Source: Rhodoblastus sp. (GTDB taxonomy: Bacteria > Pseudomonadota > Alphaproteobacteria > Rhizobiales > Beijerinckiaceae). From it: a DNA stretch of 35,515 nt. Where the stretch lies: NCBI RefSeq assembly GCF_019449565.1, contig NZ_JAGRPM010000042.1:1-35515 (forward strand). The letters run 5' to 3'. Positions within the stretch are counted from its first letter, which is position 1; the number at the start of each line of letters is the position of its first letter. Below are positions 22,346 to 30,432 of the stretch, one piece after another. The translations under genes and the position numbers were made by a program. The notes beneath the pieces are model-generated. The model searched no databases. It was not told where the DNA came from and was given only the letters and a program-made list of their open reading frames with translations.

Positions 22346-24667
22346 TCACTCCATTCGCTGACCTTTGCTGGACTGCGTCTCGCCACGCTCGCCCTCGATT
22401 TCCCGCAAGACTTTCTCCTGCTCGGCGCGAAGCTTCGCCAGCGCGTCGTTTTCGATCAACGCCTGCGGCAAAGGCCGCGCCGGATGGTCGGCGAGCAGGT
22501 TCGCCGCTTCGATAGCTGCCGCCGCCTCCCGCGTTTCCCGCGCGGCAACTTGCTGCGAGCCGGCGACAATCGCCCGCTCGGCGCGAAGTTCGCGCTGCGA
22601 TTCGGGATCGATCCCTCCACGCCCGTCCTGCCGGCGCTCGGCCTCGACCGCCCGATCGGCGAAGCGCCGCGCCTCGGCCGCCTCTCTCGCTTCTGTGTCG
22701 CGGATAGCCTCCGCGCGCTCGATCAGGCGATCGGCGTCGACGCCAGCGATCTTTTCCACCTCGGCGCGCGACAGCTCCTGCACGCCGCGCTCCTGCGCGC
22801 GCTGCAGATCGATCCGATTGGCGAGGGTCTCGAGATAACGCGCCGACGTCTCCTGAAACTGCTGCTTGGTCGCACCGCCGAGAAGATCCGCGGCGCCCGA
22901 TACCGCCTCGTTCATCAGGCGCAGGTCCTTCGCCATTTGCTTCGACGTGATGGCCATGCCGTGATCCTCCTTGGTGAGATGCCCAACCCGGTTTTCAATT
23001 GTGTGTAGAATTCCGCCGATCGTTTGAGCCAGCCCCAGGCGCTTGAGCATGTCACGGGCCGCGGCGTTCTCCGGATTTTCCCGCGCGACCGCCGCCCAGG
23101 CCGAAATGCTTTCGTTAACGGCGCGCCGGTCCTGTTCCGACGCCGGCAGCCGGATCGGATTGGTCTGCGCCGTGTGGATTCGCTGGCGGGCGTTGTCGAT
23201 GAGGCGCTGATTGGCCGGATCGGCGGCATAGGCGCGGTCGCGCGCCTCGCGCGCCGGCCGTGGCTTCTCGGCGGCGTCGACGATCGCCTTGTCCTTCGGG
23301 CCGTAACTCTGCGACGACGCGCGCTCCTTCGCCGACGTGGCGACGATCTTCAGCCCCTGCGCCTGCGCGTGCGCCGCATAGGCCTCGCGCCAATCGCGGA
23401 ACGTGTCGCGGCTCGGATGGATTTTTTGTCCGGACTCATTCTTGACGGTGATGATTGCATGCACGTGGATGTGCCCGTCGGCTTCCTTGTCGGTATGGAC
23501 GCCAAACATGAATTTGTGGTCGGCGAAGCGATCGTGCAGAAACGCGCGGGCGGCGTTGCTCAGTCCCGCGACATCCGTGCCGGCCTTCGCCGAGATGATC
23601 AGATGCATCGTGTCGCGCGACGATTGCGAGCGCAGCGACGGCCCCCATTGCCGCATCGCGAGGCGGACATCCGCCGGGTTCGCGATCATACTGCCGCGAT
23701 CGTCGACGGCGGCGCCTTTTTCGACGAGTTGGTTCAGCCGATAGGCGACGCCGTCGCGGCCGTGACCGGCGGCGCCGGGATCGACGCTCATGGCGTGCGG
23801 CGGATGGCCGGTGGCGGCTTCGATCCGCGCCTGGATCGCCGTCTCGGATCTGGCGTCGGGGCGACGGCGCATAAACCCGTCTTCCTCGGTCCGGATCCGC
23901 TCCTCCCGGATGCGGAATCGCTCTTTTGGCGCGCCAGCCGTGGCCACGACCAGGCGCGCCTCGAGTTCGCCCGAGGGCGAGGCGTCTATGCGATAGGCGA
24001 AGCGATGTCCGTCGAATCCGGCGGCGATCGCCTTCTCATAAGTTTCCCGGCCCTCCGGCGTGTCGCCGACGCCATGCAGTTTCAGCCGCAATGCCGTGAC
24101 GTCTTGGCTTTCCGCCCGCTTCGCGAAACGCGTCGACCATTCCTTGATTTCTTCGGCGACGGACTCGCGGTTCGTCAACTGGCGCCCGTCATGGGTCTCG
24201 AGCGCGACCTCCTCGCGCTGCACATATTGGCCGGTCGCCATGGCGCGGGCCGCGCCACGCGCATAGGACACGACCTTGATGACGGCCGGCTGGTAACCCG
24301 CCGCAAGCTGCCGGGCGCGGCCTAAAGAGCTGCTGGATTTCCCGCTGCTGGAAAACCCGCCGGCGATGGGCTCGCTCGCCGGACTCGGCGCACCTGCGCT
24401 GGCCGTCGCCGCGCCGCCTCCCGAAGCCGTCGGCAGGATGCGGCGGCGCTCGTCGTCACCGTTCCCCGTAATCGTCGTCCCGCGAATGTTGATCGGCGTG
24501 GCCGGCGCCTCCATCGTCGGCGTCGCCCGGGTTTGCCGCGCGCTCGGCGCGTCGTCGAACAGGCCCGAGGGCCGCAGCCGCTGACGCTCGCCTCTGGCGT
24601 CGGACACGGCGCGCCGCGTCGCCTCAACCTGCGTAAGCCACCAGTCGATCTGCGCGGCGCGGCTCAT
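22346..24667 (-). CDS. MOBP-type relaxase / mobilization nuclease
   Basis: A 773-residue protein. After a disordered N-terminus (1-110) a relaxase domain spans ~120-440. VVSYARGAARAMATGQYV (132-149) with Tyr135/Tyr148 corresponds to motif I, and RDTMHLIISAKAG (351-363) precedes the metal-binding His cluster GHIHVHAII (His399, His401, His403), the motif III three-His site. It nicks oriT and stays bound to the transferred strand. The C-terminal 300 residues are Ala/Glu/Arg-rich and largely helical (coiled coil), with no helicase or DUF3363 motif recognised. Its start overlaps the upstream gene stop by 4 bases. No type IV secretion gene is in the window, so it may depend on another element's transfer machinery. 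Confidence 0.88.
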   Translation of the reverse strand: MSRAAQIDWWLTQVEATRRAVSDARGERQRLRPSGLFDDAPSARQTRATPTMEAPATPINIRGTTITGNGDDERRRILPTASGGGAATASAGAPSPASEPIAGGFSSSGKSSSSLGRARQLAAGYQPAVIKVVSYARGAARAMATGQYVQREEVALETHDGRQLTNRESVAEEIKEWSTRFAKRAESQDVTALRLKLHGVGDTPEGRETYEKAIAAGFDGHRFAYRIDASPSGELEARLVVATAGAPKERFRIREERIRTEEDGFMRRRPDARSETAIQARIEAATGHPPHAMSVDPGAAGHGRDGVAYRLNQLVEKGAAVDDRGSMIANPADVRLAMRQWGPSLRSQSSRDTMHLIISAKAGTDVAGLSNAARAFLHDRFADHKFMFGVHTDKEADGHIHVHAIITVKNESGQKIHPSRDTFRDWREAYAAHAQAQGLKIVATSAKERASSQSYGPKDKAIVDAAEKPRPAREARDRAYAADPANQRLIDNARQRIHTAQTNPIRLPASEQDRRAVNESISAWAAVARENPENAAARDMLKRLGLAQTIGGILHTIENRVGHLTKEDHGMAITSKQMAKDLRLMNEAVSGAADLLGGATKQQFQETSARYLETLANRIDLQRAQERGVQELSRAEVEKIAGVDADRLIERAEAIRDTEAREAAEARRFADRAVEAERRQDGRGGIDPESQRELRAERAIVAGSQQVAARETREAAAAIEAANLLADHPARPLPQALIENDALAKLRAEQEKVLREIEGERGETQSSKGQRME

Positions 24668-25173
24668 CGGGCGACCTCGCCGGGAAGCGTCAACCTCGCC
24701 TCGCGGCGCAGCTTCGAGCCGTAAGCGACGGTCATTTCGGTGAGTTCGTCGTTGATTGCGGCGACGACCTCGTGCAGCCCGCGCCAGACCGCCTCGGTGT
24801 CCTCGAGGCGCGCGGCCTGGCCGCGATGGATCGCCTTCAGCACTTGCGCCAGGTTTCGGCCGACCATCCGCACCTGACTGGCCAGCTCGACCACGGCTCT
24901 GGTGTTCTCGGCCGAGAGCGCCGGCCCGGCCTGCACCGAAGCGCGGATCAGCCGCCGCACGACTTCGGCCTTGGGCAGGCCGAACAGCGCCACGGCCTCG
25001 GTCAGGCGGCTCTCGTCGGCCTCGGACAATTCCGTCCGCAGGCGCGGCTTGCCCCGGGGCTTTGTAGCGAAACCAGCCAAGATCTCCCCCTCCCCTTCAC
25101 GGCGGACGCCTCGCCGGCCGCAAGTTTGGAGACGTTGCCCGGCCCGCCGATCCGCCCGTGATCGGCGGCGCAT
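24664..25173 (-). CDS. MobC/TraJ-like relaxosome accessory protein
   Basis: Residues from about the middle follow the MobC pattern: a ribbon-helix-helix-like part (RLRTELSEADESRLTEAVALFGLPKAEVVRRLI) and then ASQVRMVGRNLAQVLKAIHRG, the conserved l..iG.NLNQi.k..n.g helix of bacterial mobilization proteins. Such proteins bind near oriT and help the relaxase open the strands. The gene is translationally coupled to the relaxase (ATGA overlap). The start is uncertain: ATG 25173 gives 169 residues; in-frame starts at 25233 and 25266 are also open, and none has a good ribosome binding site. Confidence 0.75.
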   Translation of the reverse strand: MRRRSRADRRAGQRLQTCGRRGVRREGEGEILAGFATKPRGKPRLRTELSEADESRLTEAVALFGLPKAEVVRRLIRASVQAGPALSAENTRAVVELASQVRMVGRNLAQVLKAIHRGQAARLEDTEAVWRGLHEVVAAINDELTEMTVAYGSKLRREARLTLPGEVAR

Positions 25174-25365
25174 GCGCGTCAGCGCCCCGGCTGCGTCGAG
25201 CAGCCTCAGACTGTATGTTAAAAGGCTGCGCATCAAAGGGCGGCCGCGCCCGCAAGAGCAGTCCACATGAAAGCAACGGCCGCTCGGCGCGAAACGCCCC
25301 TTTCGGATTCCCTCGGGCGGCGATCGCCCAAACTTTCGGATCAGCGCGCGGCGGGCGCCGCCTCC

Positions 25366-25600
25366 GCATTGCAGGATTACCGCATTTCGACACTGGTGAA
25401 GTGCGACGATGCCGCAACGTTACTTTGGCAATGCCGCACTGCGCGAACTTCGCATCCATGCATTGCCGTATTGCGGCATTGATGAAGGTCGTCAACGACG
25501 CAATGCCGAACGACAGCAACACCGCCTTGGCGCAAGACCGCATGGCAGGAATGCCGCATCGACGCATTGCGGCAGTGCCCGCTTATGGCGATGCCGGAAC
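25366..25600. repeat. Cluster of ATGCCGCA-type repeats, candidate oriT or partition site
   Basis: At least nine copies of an octamer close to ATGCCGCA or its complement TGCGGCAT occur in 235 bases: for example 25409-25416, 25431-25438, 25460-25468 (GCATTGCCG), 25471-25480 (TTGCGGCATT), 25502-25509, 25551-25558, 25564-25574 (GCATTGCGGCA) and 25591-25597, with half-copies at 25366 and 25380. They occur in both orientations at irregular spacing. The field lies 190 bases upstream of the mobilization genes, so a relaxosome, ParB-like or replication-initiator binding site is likely. It is not a CRISPR array. Confidence 0.6.
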
Positions 25601-25667
25601 GCCATAAAGCGGCGTTTATCAACGTCGGTCTCGTGAAAAGCGCGACGCGCATTGAGCGGTCGTCCTA

Positions 25668-26516
25668 GGCCGTAGACTCATAATGCCCTGATCCAGATAC
25701 GAGCGGCGATGAGCTTGATCGCCGCGAGAAAGTTGAGTGGATCCTTGTCATAGCGGGTCGCGATGCCGCGCATGTTCTTGAGCTTGTTGAAGAATCGTTC
25801 AACCAGATTGCGTTGGCGGTAGACCCAGGAGCTGAAAGCGAAAGTCTCCTTGCGCGTGCGTTTTGCCGGAATATTCGCCCATGCCTTCCTGCGATCGGCC
25901 AAAGCGCGCAACGCATTGGTGTCGTAGGCTTTGTCAGCGAGAAGGATTGCGCCCGGCTTTAGATCGGCGAGCATCGGTTCCGCCATCACGCTGTCGTGGG
26001 TTTGACCGGCGGTTAGAGTCAGGGCGACCGGACGTCCTTCCGCATCGACGAGCGCATGGATTTTGGTTGTCAGGCCGCCTCGGGAACGTCCCATGCAGCC
26101 ATCGTCGAGGCCCCCTTTTTTGCCGTGGCCGCATGTTGGTGGACCCGGACGCAAGAGCTGTCGATCATGACAATATCGCCGTCGAAGGCCTTTGAGATTT
26201 CCTCAAGGATGTAACTCCAGACCCCGGCCTTTCGCCAGCGGACGAAGCGATTGTAACAAGTGGTGTGTGGGCCGTAGCGCTCAGGCACATCGGCCCACGG
26301 CGAGCCTGTACGGAACCGCCACAGAATGCCGTTGATCGTTTGTCGGTCATCGACACGCGGCACACCGCGCGGCTTGTTCGGCAGCAGCGGCTCAATGATG
26401 GTCCATTCGGCATCAGTCAGTTCAAAACGGCGTCGCGTCATCAAAGCCCCCAAATCATCAGAGGCCTTGAATCATTCTTTTGCCCGTTCGGGAATCCCGT
26501 TTATGAGTTTACGGCC
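25668..26516 (-). mobile_element. IS5-family insertion sequence (IS427-like group), intact
   Basis: The element is 849 bp. Its terminal inverted repeats are GGCCGTAGACTCATAA at 25668-25683 and the complement of GGCCGTAAACTCATAA at 26501-26516, 15 of 16 matching. Both ends are flanked by TA (25666-25667 and 26517-26518), the duplicated target. Both transposase frames are open and joined by a canonical slippery heptamer. The element interrupts the space between the mobilization region and the ABC-3C operon and lies exactly on the stop codon of the ATPase gene. Confidence 0.9.
25678..26441 (-). CDS. IS5-family transposase, made by -1 ribosomal frameshift
   Basis: Two overlapping frames encode one DDE transposase. 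The first runs from ATG 26441 (MTRRRFELTDAEWTIIEPLL) through MIDSSCVRVHQHAATAKKG; the second starts at the same place in the -1 frame (KKGGLDDGCMGRSRGGLTTK) and runs to 25678. They join at A AAA AAG (complement of 26115-26121), a standard -1 slippery site, so the break is programmed and not a mutation. Catalytic residues: Asp in MIDSS, Asp in LLADKAYD, and Glu in RQRNLVERFFNKLK (the Y-R-E signature of IS5-type enzymes). Reading the first frame alone gives a truncated 123-residue product that ends PEAA. Confidence 0.9.
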
Positions 26517-28279
26517 TAATTGAAGCGCAGGCCGAAGAGCCCGCCGGTGTCGGTCGCGTCCGTGAGTTTGGTGTCTATTACGTGGGCTTGGATGTCGAAG
26601 CCGCGTTGGAAGCCCTCCTTGGGAAGAGCGTCCGAATTCATTGTCACGATATATTGGAAGCCGGTGGCTTTGGCTCGCTCAGCGCCAAGTTGAAGGGCCT
26701 TAGCTACCTGCCGTTCGTCGACACCGTCGAAAAGGTGGCTATCGTGGATCAGGAACCCGGGGCCACGTCCCTGCTTGATGCTGAGTTCGGTGAGCATCAA
26801 ATCGAAGCAGAAGATCTGCATGTTGGTGATCCCCTTGCTGCGCTGTCCCTCGATGTGGACCTCGAACTGGGGGCCGTTTCCGGTTTCGGAGATGGTGAGG
26901 CTGCCTGCTTTCTCGTACAGAGATTCAGACAGTGACTCGAAGGCGAGGATCGCCTCGCGGATGATCGCCTCGCGCTCATGGATGTCGTCGCGCAGCGCTT
27001 TGGTCAGATTGGCGCGCTCGATATCGAGCTCGGCCTTGGTGCTCTCGATCCGCTCGGCGATTTCCAGGCGCTGTCTTAGACTTTCGACCTCGGCCTCGGC
27101 GCGGCCGGCCTCCTCGCGAAGGCTCGTGTAATGCTCCAACGCGCCGCCCGAGCGAAGGACGTTCATGATCTGGCGGCGCCGACGATCTCGGTCCGCAATG
27201 CGTCGGTCTCTCTCCACACCGCGCGCTTCGGCCGACTCGATTTCGGCGCTGAGGTGCGCGCGCCGATTTTCGATGATCGTGCGATGGAATCGCTCCACCT
27301 CGTCGAACCGGCGGCGCACCATATCCGGGAGCAGCACTCCGGCCTCGGCATAGAGCTTGGTGACGTCGCCGAGGTCAGGCGCATCTTCCTCGCTGAGCGA
27401 GGCTCGAAGCTGCTGGAGCAGGTCGCCGTCCATAACGTTCTCGACGTTCAGGCCGTCGATCTCGCGCGTGATCTCATTGGCTTCACGCTCGAGCTCTTTG
27501 TATTCTGGCACAACCTCGAAATTGTCGAGCTGCTCGCGGAGCCGCTGGGCCCGGGCCTCGGCTATGGTCAAACGGGTGCGCAGGTCAGCGGCCTTACCGA
27601 AGAAGCGGCCAAGATCGCCACCCCGGGCAGCCTTACGCAGCTCTTGCGCGACCTTCTCTTGTCCGCGCAATTCCTGAAACTTGCCTGGGATCGTCCAGTC
27701 CAGCCCCAGAAGATAGCAGATTGAAACCTGCTGATCCCAAGTCTGCTGCATCGTGGAATGCTGCATAGGCTGTTGGAAGCCACCGCTGAGCTGCCGCCTC
27801 GCGAAGTACGAAAATAGAGAGCGGAAGGACGGCTGAAAACGGTCGGCCTCGTCGCCGCCGGACACCGGTAGACCGAACCACAGCGCTCCGAGATTAGCTT
27901 TCCAGTTCTCGTTCGAGAGTTCGTGGTGGCCGGCGCGCTGATCGAATTGCGGCGAGACTGGCCAATCTTCAACGGGACCATTGATCAGGATGCGGCTGGG
28001 CTTCGCACCATTGCGCGCAGCCGAAACCTCCTCCCCGGCAATGTCAGCTGCGACATCGAAGGTCCACGGCGAGAGGACTTCCGAACGGAAGATGCTTTCT
28101 TTCCGGACATCGGCACCAAACACAAAATGGACCAGTTCGATGAAGCTCGTTTTGCCGGCGCCGTTGCGCGACTGGCGATCGGTGGCGCCCGCGCTCTTGT
28201 CGGCGAGCAGGATGTTCAACCCCGGCCCGAAGGTCAGGGTCTTGAACGATTCAAGGTCGCTGCCGAACCGCCGGATCAT
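26516..28279 (-). CDS. ABC-3C system ATPase with DUF2326 domain
   Basis: A 587-residue protein whose ATG (MIRRFGSDLESFKTL) overlaps the middle-component stop by 4 bases; a longer frame to 28360 is not used. Walker A is NGAGKTSF (G40-K43-T44). About 200-420 is a long coiled coil (Glu/Arg-rich), and the C-terminal DUF2326 part has GPGFLIHDSHLFDGVDERQ, where Walker B and the HD/S motif lie. This is an SMC/Rad50-like ABC ATPase of the ABC three-component class, thought to sense aberrant DNA or nucleoprotein and drive an effector. The TAG stop overlaps the IS end: TA is the target duplication and G the first IS base. Confidence 0.87.
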   Translation of the reverse strand: MIRRFGSDLESFKTLTFGPGLNILLADKSAGATDRQSRNGAGKTSFIELVHFVFGADVRKESIFRSEVLSPWTFDVAADIAGEEVSAARNGAKPSRILINGPVEDWPVSPQFDQRAGHHELSNENWKANLGALWFGLPVSGGDEADRFQPSFRSLFSYFARRQLSGGFQQPMQHSTMQQTWDQQVSICYLLGLDWTIPGKFQELRGQEKVAQELRKAARGGDLGRFFGKAADLRTRLTIAEARAQRLREQLDNFEVVPEYKELEREANEITREIDGLNVENVMDGDLLQQLRASLSEEDAPDLGDVTKLYAEAGVLLPDMVRRRFDEVERFHRTIIENRRAHLSAEIESAEARGVERDRRIADRDRRRRQIMNVLRSGGALEHYTSLREEAGRAEAEVESLRQRLEIAERIESTKAELDIERANLTKALRDDIHEREAIIREAILAFESLSESLYEKAGSLTISETGNGPQFEVHIEGQRSKGITNMQIFCFDLMLTELSIKQGRGPGFLIHDSHLFDGVDERQVAKALQLGAERAKATGFQYIVTMNSDALPKEGFQRGFDIQAHVIDTKLTDATDTGGLFGLRFN

Positions 28280-28521
28280 GCCGCTACCTTCCGCACTAGG
28301 CCGCGGTCGAAGTCGACGGCGCCGACCGTGTAGAGGAGGTCGAGGGAGAGCACGAACCACTGATAGTCGATGGGGGCGCTAGGCGTATGCAGTGACCGTC
28401 GCCCACGTACTTCGTCCCAGAGGCGCGACATCGTCATCGGGCGCTTCAGGATTTCGAGAACCTCGGCGCCGACGCCGATGAGAGCGCGCTCCGGACGGAC
28501 ATGTTTGGTGGGGAGGATCAT
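28276..28521 (-). CDS. ABC-3C middle component (MC6-like)
   Basis: An 81-residue protein, MILPTKHVRPERALIGVGAEVLEIL, with a helix-strand core and SAPIDYQWFVLSLDLLYTVGAVDF in the second half. The P.KH...ERALi..Ga.iL..L start and the ..fvlALdlLy.lGaie... end are typical of small winged-helix-like middle components of ABC-3C systems, which sit between the ATPase and the effector. It overlaps both neighbours by 4 bases (ATGA), so the three subunits are produced together. Confidence 0.82.
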   Translation of the reverse strand: MILPTKHVRPERALIGVGAEVLEILKRPMTMSRLWDEVRGRRSLHTPSAPIDYQWFVLSLDLLYTVGAVDFDRGLVRKVAA

Positions 28522-29426
28522 GAGGCCTCCACCACAGCGATCGGATCTTCGAAAATGTCACAGTTGTCGAAAAAATAGCTCAGAACGGCGAGCGCCGCGC
28601 CTTGGCGCTTTGGCTCGCCATTCATGCCGGCATAATCCTGCAGGTGCTTGAAGACCGAATCCGCTGGCAGGTCCAGGCTCTTTAATTCGGCGTATCGCCC
28701 CCGGAACGCCTCGGCGATCCGCTCGCCAAGATCGGGGCGGGCGCTCTTCCGAAAGAAGGTGTCGACTAACCCACTCTTGCGACGTCCCATCTGAAGCAGC
28801 AGAGCGCTGTCATCGGACAGCGCGTTCTTTGCGAGCTTTTCCACGGAGGGCGGGGTGAGTGGCGGATTCGGGTTGGGCTCCTGGCGGGCGAGTGCTTCAA
28901 TGATCGGAACGACGTCGCTCAGCACGAGGCGGTCAACCACCGTAATGGAGGGAACGTAGCCGAACAAAGCCTGCATGGCGGAAAGCGCCAATCCGAAGAC
29001 TAGCGCATGGAGTTCCGGCTCCGACCAGGTCTCAATCTTGATGTCGGGATGCGCGGCGCGCAGTCCGTCGATCAGCTGGACGACCTTCGGCGGCAGGCCC
29101 TCGGCCTCGTTGTGAACGAAGATCCATTCAGCCATGCCATCGCCCCAGTGGGCGCGCGCGCCGTGGAAATCCTCGTTGATCTTGGCGATTAGCTTGGTGT
29201 CCGTCATCGCCTTTGGGGCGTAGCACTGGAAGACCGCCTTCGTGCTAACGCGGCGGCCATCGCATTTGAGATCGCCTTGAGCGCCATACGGCCGCACCTC
29301 CTCGAAGTCCGAACCAAAGGCGTGACCGGCCAGACGCACGAACCAGTCTTGGAACGCAGTTCCGTGCTGGGTGCGGAATGCCAAACGGAAATGAAGGACG
29401 TAGACGGCGCGCTGCAGATCATCCAT
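28518..29426 (-). CDS. ABC-3C effector: nuclease-like N-terminus plus ABC-3C C-terminal domain
   Basis: A 302-residue protein from ATG 29426, which lies 8 bases inside the HTH gene. The N-terminal part reads FQDWFVRLAGHAFGSDFEEVRPYGAQGDLKCDGRR followed by KAVFQCYAP. The spacing E43...D52...Q67-C-Y69 fits a PD-(D/E)xK-like nuclease core with the GD..xDG and QxY motifs seen in ABC-3C effectors. The C-terminal ~150 residues (from PPLTPPSVEKLAKNAL) are the helical ABC-3C C-terminal domain that docks on the complex. It probably cuts DNA when the ATPase is triggered. The nuclease assignment is from motifs only. Confidence 0.8.
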   Translation of the reverse strand: MDDLQRAVYVLHFRLAFRTQHGTAFQDWFVRLAGHAFGSDFEEVRPYGAQGDLKCDGRRVSTKAVFQCYAPKAMTDTKLIAKINEDFHGARAHWGDGMAEWIFVHNEAEGLPPKVVQLIDGLRAAHPDIKIETWSEPELHALVFGLALSAMQALFGYVPSITVVDRLVLSDVVPIIEALARQEPNPNPPLTPPSVEKLAKNALSDDSALLLQMGRRKSGLVDTFFRKSARPDLGERIAEAFRGRYAELKSLDLPADSVFKHLQDYAGMNGEPKRQGAALAVLSYFFDNCDIFEDPIAVVEAS

Positions 29427-29799
29427 GGCGAGGCTTGACCCCGCGACTTGGAATTCGCCCACGTTCACGCGCGGGCGCATGCGCAAGCGCCTCGCCGAGC
29501 TGATGGATGCGCAGGGCTGGGCGTTTGGGGAGCTTCACGACGAGCTCAAGCTGCCCGCCGATGGCCTCGACATAGCTACGGAGCGTCGAAAGATACATGT
29601 CGGCTTGGTTTTCGATCTTGGAGACCGACGGCTGCTTGATGTTGAGCACAGAGGCGATGTCGGCTTGCGCCTTGCCAGCAATCTGCCGAAGCTCGCGCAG
29701 ACCATCGACCTCATGCCGGAGAGCCTCGTGCCGGGCTTCGCTGGCCGCCTGCCGCTCGACCGGCAGCGCGGCGACGATCTCTGTTATGCTGCGAGCCAT
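29419..29799 (-). CDS. HTH regulator of the ABC-3C operon (HigA/Xre-like)
   Basis: A 126-residue protein from ATG 29799 with AGGAAGAGAG upstream. Residues ~1-34 form a helix; the HTH is at 35-65 (LRELRQIAGKAQADIASVLNIKQPSVSKIE), followed by MYLSTLRSYVEAIGGQLELVVKLP, the pattern common to HigA-type antitoxins and Xre regulators. The stop overlaps the effector start (ATGGATGA), so it is the first gene of the operon. A 17 bp palindrome lies 43-59 bases upstream of the start codon. It is probably an autoregulator that keeps the effector genes silent. Confidence 0.82.
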   Translation of the reverse strand: MARSITEIVAALPVERQAASEARHEALRHEVDGLRELRQIAGKAQADIASVLNIKQPSVSKIENQADMYLSTLRSYVEAIGGQLELVVKLPKRPALRIHQLGEALAHAPARERGRIPSRGVKPRHG

Positions 29800-29841
29800 C
29801 GACGCTCTCTTCCTGCGGCTTCGCACCCTCATTGGCATCCG

Positions 29842-29858
29842 GGAAGCCTTAGGCTTCC
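29842..29858. promoter_or_regulatory. 17 bp palindrome, operator candidate for the HTH regulator
   Basis: GGAAGCCT, one central T, then AGGCTTCC is a perfect palindrome at 29842-29858, immediately upstream of the HTH gene. A second imperfect one, ATAGCT (29914-29919) and AGCTAT (29924-29929), lies 56 bases farther out and overlaps AT-rich promoter-like sequence. Together they look like an operator pair. Confidence 0.5.
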
Positions 29859-29930
29859 GACGGCATCCCTCTGCGGCAAGGCTGCTCCAATATGAGCAAA
29901 TCCCGTGTTCCATATAGCTGCTAAGCTATG

Positions 29931-30432
29931 TTCGGTCAATGTCGTCGGTGGGAATATATCTTCGCTTGAGGCGGTCTTGAGGACTGGCCCAGTTGGCCGG
30001 GGCGGCGCTGGATTCGGCACGCCTAGAACGGCCCGGATTGCTTGACGTGAGCTATTGGATCAGCGGCCTGATCGGGCTTACATGCATGACCAAATCCGTT
30101 GCGAACACGCCGACTGCCTCCATCTACCTCGACTGGAATCGTTGACACGCTCGGTCGGGCTCCCGTTGCCGAAGCGGCCGCGAGGGGGTCATGAGAGAGG
30201 TCTCCCAAAATCCTACGCTAAGCGAAAATCAGAGCGCTATCAGCGTGTTGCGCAAATGTTCGTTTGCGCGACAGTTTGGCCTCGGACTGAACAAACGGGC
30301 TTTTCTTGTTGCTCAACTCGGTTGCCGAATTGGAATGAAGGGCAACAGGTTTGTGCGCCAGCCACCACGGCGAACCGCATAGTCGCCCTGCGGACGACGC
30401 TCGACAAACAATCTATCCTTCGACATTTTTCC
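29931..30432. other. 500 bp gap between ABC-3C and ubiquitin-like locus 2
   Basis: I see no supported gene. A perfect hairpin GCGCAAA (30250-30256) with TTTGCGC (30263-30269) lies 163 bases past the E1 stop and may end the minus-strand operon, though it has no T-run. The plus-strand frame crossing into the E1 gene is a shadow frame. Confidence 0.4.

Noticed and set aside
23024..24325. 433-residue open frame on the plus strand
   Set aside because: It lies exactly opposite the relaxase gene and has Arg/Asp/Gly-rich antisense composition with no motifs; the relaxase on the other strand has its catalytic His cluster.
25366..25600. CRISPR array
   Set aside because: Repeat units are only about 8 bp, in both orientations, with irregular spacing and no cas genes nearby.
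25158..25607. 149-residue protein over the repeat field
   Set aside because: Its apparent motifs (repeated Arg-Asn-Ala, Met-Pro-His) come from the DNA octamers, and similar repetitive peptides arise in several frames on both strands.
26070..26453. Truncated, frameshifted transposase
   Set aside because: The frame break is at A AAA AAG, a canonical -1 slippery site, and both halves are intact, so it is programmed frameshifting rather than a pseudogene.
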